Positions 33,726 through 38,358 of a stretch of 38,358 bases of DNA are shown in pieces. Under the pieces are notes generated by a model, which saw only the letters and a program-made list of their open reading frames with translations, was not told the DNA's origin and made no database searches. The DNA is from Proteiniphilum sp. (GTDB lineage: Bacteria > Bacteroidota > Bacteroidia > Bacteroidales > Dysgonomonadaceae). The stretch's first letter is position 1. Every line of letters begins with the position of its first letter. Location: positions 1 to 38,358 of the forward strand of contig JADMKJ010000093.1 of assembly GCA_015478855.1 (NCBI GenBank). Reading direction: 5' to 3'. Position numbers and translations under genes: made by a program.

Positions 33726-34253
33726 TTACTGAATGACCTCTTCCGCTTCATCCACGGTCTCTTTTACATTTTCCTTCAGGTTTTCCCAGCCACGTTTCAG
33801 ATCGTTCCTCACGTCATCATACTTGTTGCCGATGTCTCTCCTGACCTCTTCCCAATTATCCTCGGTGCTGTTCTCCAGCTTATCCACTTCAGCCTTAAAT
33901 TCATCTCTTTTTCTTTCGAGATCAGCGATAGCCTTATCAGAGGCTTCCTTCGCATCGGCCGACAGCTCACCTGCTTTTGCATCAGCATCGGCTTTCCATT
34001 CTTCAATCTTGCGGTCCATCTCGTCGAGTTTCCTGTTGGCTTCGCTCAGTGCCACACTCTTCTCCTCATAGGTATACACCTCGAAGTTTGTGATGGTATC
34101 ACTGTAGACGCCGTAGTCGCGGGTTACTTCCATAGGGACCTCTTCTTTCTGTTGTTTACGCTCATTACATGATGTGAACAGCATAAGTGCCATCAGGCTC
34201 AAAACCGTTGTACCGGTTATTGTAAATAATTTCTTTTTCATCTTTTTTCTCAT
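33726..34253 (-). CDS. Helical lipoprotein, sll1863-like / apolipoprotein-like repeats
   Basis: This 175-residue protein has a lipoprotein signal (lipobox LFTSC, Cys29; Met5 at 34241 is an alternative start). A short linker is followed by about 110 residues of highly charged amphipathic helix (LDEMDRKIEEWKADADAKAG; ADLERKRDEFKAEVDKLE). The tail, DVRNDLKRGWENLKENVKE, resembles the tail of sll1863-family stress proteins. It is probably an outer- or inner-membrane-anchored helical bundle. Stress relevance is inferred only from that resemblance. It is convergent with the coiled-coil membrane protein gene. Confidence 0.75.
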   Translation of the reverse strand: MRKKMKKKLFTITGTTVLSLMALMLFTSCNERKQQKEEVPMEVTRDYGVYSDTITNFEVYTYEEKSVALSEANRKLDEMDRKIEEWKADADAKAGELSADAKEASDKAIADLERKRDEFKAEVDKLENSTEDNWEEVRRDIGNKYDDVRNDLKRGWENLKENVKETVDEAEEVIQ

Positions 34254-34444
34254 TTTATATTGTTAAAACCAATTTTATAACACGACTATTGTCAGTTATG
34301 TTCAAATTTCCGGCATAAAAGGGTGTCTCATTTTTTTTGTTTAACACTGATATAAGCTTCTTTAACTTAGTTTGCCGCAGCGTATTTCGCTTGAAAGCAT
34401 CTATCCGGTAAGTCAATTCCTATTGAATTTAACACACCGGGCTG

Positions 34445-34930
34445 ATGAAGGGGCTTTCTGTCCTTGTTCCTTTCTTATTAATCATTGCATTGTTCACTAC
34501 TGAAGCAAATGCACAGGATTTTAACGACGAATTGAAGAAGAACTTACGCCGGTCGCTTCTCACGCCTGAAAAGAGACCTGCGCAGCGACAGCCTCATCAA
34601 TCTCCGCAGATCCTGCCCGAGGCAGACAGGGAGGTACTGAAAGTATCACCCACGACCAGACTACCCACAAGAGGCGACCGGATACAGATACTCTATCCGC
34701 CTGAGAAATATCTGATTCATATAAACCTGCAACCCACTAACAGCACCCCCATCAATCAACGACCGGCAGGGTCGGTGAGATACTGGCTCAACGGCAATAA
34801 ATTACAGATCGAATCTACCGCCGGACAGCTGGTCTTTCCATCGGGGATGGATATGGATCCTATACGTGCACGCAACAGAAGAAGGCAGGGGAGAACAGAT
34901 AAACTGATGAAAGCCTATCGTGGCGGCTAA
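34445..34930 (+). CDS. Small secreted protein of unknown function
   Basis: This 161-residue protein has a clear signal peptide (KGLSVLVPFLLIIALFTTEANA, cleavage about residue 23). A Pro/Arg/Gln-rich region (residues 38-60) is followed by a likely beta domain (GDRIQILYPPEKYLIHINL; VRYWLNGNKLQIES). The C-terminal tail is very basic (RARNRRRQGRTDKL). I do not recognise the family with confidence; small secreted DUF48xx-type proteins of Bacteroidales look similar. It is convergent with, and ends 14 bp from, the SLC13 gene. Confidence 0.7.
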   Translation: MKGLSVLVPFLLIIALFTTEANAQDFNDELKKNLRRSLLTPEKRPAQRQPHQSPQILPEADREVLKVSPTTRLPTRGDRIQILYPPEKYLIHINLQPTNSTPINQRPAGSVRYWLNGNKLQIESTAGQLVFPSGMDMDPIRARNRRRQGRTDKLMKAYRGG

Positions 34931-34944
34931 GCGGGAAGCTACCC

Positions 34945-36801
34945 TCAGAAAGGGAACAGCAGCGGCAGCACGATGATCATCACCGCCATGTAGATCAGCT
35001 GCAGCGGTAAGCCTACCTTCACATAATCCATAAAGCTGTAACGCCCTACCGACATCACCATCGCATTGGGGGGTGTTGAGAAGGGGCTGGCCAGGCACAT
35101 GCTGGCAGCGATGGCTACCGTGATCACAAACGGATAGGGACTCACGCCCAATGAGAGGGCAGCCTGCAGGGCGATGGGAACAAACAGTACAGCCGTGGCG
35201 GTGTTACTGATGAACATGGTCAGGAGAGAGGTACCCAGGTAGATACCGACCAGCACCATATAGGGTCCGTAGCTACCCAGCATCCCGACAATACCGGCAG
35301 CGATGGTTGCCGAGACGCCTGTCTTCTCCATGGCTACAGCCATGGGGATCATGGCAGCAAATAGGAACACGCTCTCCCAGCTGATGGTTCGATAAGCATC
35401 ACCTACGGTACGGAAACAGCGGGTGAGGATCATTGCCACTGCAGCTAGAAGGACGGCGATGACCGGAGGAAGGATATTGAATACCATGGCCAGCACCATC
35501 AGGATCATGATGCCACCTGCCACCGGTGCCTTGTGATGCAGTGTCACCTTCGACGCCTCCATGGCCGGCTGTCCTATCACCACCACCTCTGCCTCGAGGC
35601 GGCTCAACCGGTCAATATCTTCCCATGTGCCCTGTACCAGAAGCATGTCGCCCGACTGCATCTTGATATCTTTCACATCCTGCAGGAGGTGCTGGTCTTT
35701 ACGTTGTATACCGATGATGTTCACATCGTAGTTCTGTCGGAAGCCGGAGTCCTTCACCAGCCTGCCGGTAAGCTGTGAGTTGGCCAGCACCACCACCTCC
35801 GCCATGCCTATCTCATCAAACTTAAGCCTCCCGGAAAAGACGGGACGGTTGAGGGATCCGTTCGTCATCTGATCTGTGAAGGTCAGCTCGTTCTCTGAAA
35901 CAAATGTCTGCACATTTTCAAAATCACCGATCAGATAGAGGATATCCCCTTCGGCCATCACCCTCCCTGCCTCAGGCAGCTCCTGGGTGATGGTCTTGAT
36001 CAGCGGGGAGGCCGACCGTCGTCTTATCTCGACGATGGTGACAGCAAATCTTTTTGTGATGTCGAGTGCAGCGATTGTCTTACCGATCATGGGTGAGGGC
36101 CTCTTCACCTCCACACGGTACATGTTTTCCGACAGCCTGTATTCCGACGCCAGCTGTCCCGGCGATTTCACCGTGGAACGGTTGTCGCCGATCTCTTTCT
36201 TTCCTTTTTTATCCAATATTTTGGTGAGAGGCCACAGCAGGAGGATTGAGATCACTAAAAGTATCATCCCCACCGGTAGCGTGGTGAAAAACGACAAACC
36301 CTCCTGTCCCGATTCAATGAGTGCACCATGAACGATCAGCACCGGCGGGGTACCAATGAGCGTCATCATGCCGCCAATGCTGCTGGCAAAAGCCATCGGC
36401 ATCAACAACCTTCTCACGTTCAATGCTGAGGTTGAGGCCATCGTCACCACGATGGGCATCAGCAGCGCCACCGTACCGGTGTTGCTAAGGAACGAACCTA
36501 TCAGCGAGGTGACCAGCATCAACAGCAGGAACAGTTTATAGTTGCTCTTTCCCGCAAAATGCAGAAGACGGGCACTCAGTGTGCCGGCAATGCCTGTTTG
36601 AAAAATGGCCCCTCCCACGATAAAGAGTGCGGCGATCATGATGACCACCGAGTTGGAGAATCCCGAGAGCGCCTCCTCGGGTGTGAGAATGCCGGTGAGC
36701 ACAAGCGCAAGCAATGAAGAGAGCGCCACTATATCAGAGCGAATCTTCCCCCATACAAAAAAGACAGCTGTAACGACGAGGATAATAAGAGTTGTTGTCA
36801 T
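34945..36801 (-). CDS. SLC13/DASS-family transporter with two TrkA-C domains
   Basis: This 618-residue inner-membrane permease has two halves of the divalent-anion:Na+ symporter fold. The first half carries SNTGT at 106-110 and the second SNTATA at 532-537, the paired substrate and Na+ loops of the family. Between them, two TrkA-C (RCK_C) domains lie at about 222-305 and 325-405 (MIGKTIAALDITKRFAVTIVEI; GRLVKDSGFRQNYDVNIIGI), a soluble cytoplasmic insert seen in the sulfate/dicarboxylate-type subgroup (YfbS-like). Substrate (sulfate, dicarboxylate or another anion) is not decidable. The gene is 84 bp downstream of ligA on the same strand. Confidence 0.9.
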   Translation of the reverse strand: MTTTLIILVVTAVFFVWGKIRSDIVALSSLLALVLTGILTPEEALSGFSNSVVIMIAALFIVGGAIFQTGIAGTLSARLLHFAGKSNYKLFLLLMLVTSLIGSFLSNTGTVALLMPIVVTMASTSALNVRRLLMPMAFASSIGGMMTLIGTPPVLIVHGALIESGQEGLSFFTTLPVGMILLVISILLLWPLTKILDKKGKKEIGDNRSTVKSPGQLASEYRLSENMYRVEVKRPSPMIGKTIAALDITKRFAVTIVEIRRRSASPLIKTITQELPEAGRVMAEGDILYLIGDFENVQTFVSENELTFTDQMTNGSLNRPVFSGRLKFDEIGMAEVVVLANSQLTGRLVKDSGFRQNYDVNIIGIQRKDQHLLQDVKDIKMQSGDMLLVQGTWEDIDRLSRLEAEVVVIGQPAMEASKVTLHHKAPVAGGIMILMVLAMVFNILPPVIAVLLAAVAMILTRCFRTVGDAYRTISWESVFLFAAMIPMAVAMEKTGVSATIAAGIVGMLGSYGPYMVLVGIYLGTSLLTMFISNTATAVLFVPIALQAALSLGVSPYPFVITVAIAASMCLASPFSTPPNAMVMSVGRYSFMDYVKVGLPLQLIYMAVMIIVLPLLFPF

Positions 36802-36885
36802 CTGGGATGCGATTGGCTATTTATTTTGCGAAGTTACAATAAAATGAAAGCAAATAAGCTCAGTTCCATTATTCCTGATTATTCT

Positions 36886-38358
<1,473 letters not shown>

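Overview
The window is chromosomal DNA from a member of the Bacteroidetes, most likely order Bacteroidales and close to Dysgonomonadaceae/Porphyromonadaceae (inference). The evidence is the many -7 boxes of the form TAnnTTTG, several with a TTTG/TTG about 18-20 bp upstream, the scarcity of Shine-Dalgarno sequences, and family types typical of the phylum: an S46 dipeptidyl-peptidase, a DUF4488-like lipoprotein, Bacteroides-type malate dehydrogenase, a membrane pyrophosphatase and a CusA with extra membrane segments. Both edges cut genes: an HMA-domain lipoprotein on the left and the DNA ligase gene ligA on the right.

Positions 1-7.9 kb (minus strand) hold a heavy-metal (probably copper/silver) efflux operon. 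Its order is a small Cys-rich HYC_CC_PP-like protein, a CusA-type RND pump, a TolC-type channel with a Met/Gly/Ser-rich insert, a CusB-type adaptor with an extra metal-binding domain at each end, and a CxxC lipoprotein that nearly duplicates the adaptor's C-terminal domain. Positions 8.0-14.0 kb (minus strand) form a visibly AT-rich block of small single-function genes: DoxX, an exported alpha/beta hydrolase, an Lnt-like N-acyltransferase, two GNAT acetyltransferases and a PhzF-like isomerase. It also contains a 98-bp complex inverted repeat and an orphan signal-peptide ORF, and looks like accessory DNA.

Positions 14.4-15.7 kb carry tRNA-Pro(TGG), with its own promoter and terminator, and a hicAB toxin-antitoxin module flanked by a 29-bp imperfect direct repeat. 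From 15.8 kb onward the sequence is GC-richer core genome: aspS, then (convergent) a Tat-exported Gfo/Idh/MocA oxidoreductase and a Crp/Fnr regulator. The regulator is divergent from a cupin gene whose promoter carries a perfect Crp/Fnr-like palindrome at about -42. Next come a DUF438-hemerythrin-PAS protein and an overlapping DUF1858/DUF2249 protein, which together suggest a redox or nitrosative-stress neighbourhood.

Positions 22.3-28.7 kb encode malate dehydrogenase, a K+-dependent-type membrane pyrophosphatase, a ROK-family regulator and O-acetylhomoserine sulfhydrylase. Positions 28.7-38.4 kb encode a DUF4488-like lipoprotein, a DPP11-type peptidase, glutaminase, a membrane-anchored coiled-coil protein, a helical lipoprotein, a small secreted protein, an SLC13-type transporter with TrkA-C domains and ligA. 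Peptidase, glutaminase, malate dehydrogenase and ion-pumping pyrophosphatase together fit an amino-acid-fermenting, energy-limited anaerobe (inference). I saw no CRISPR array, phage genes, transposase or integrase.
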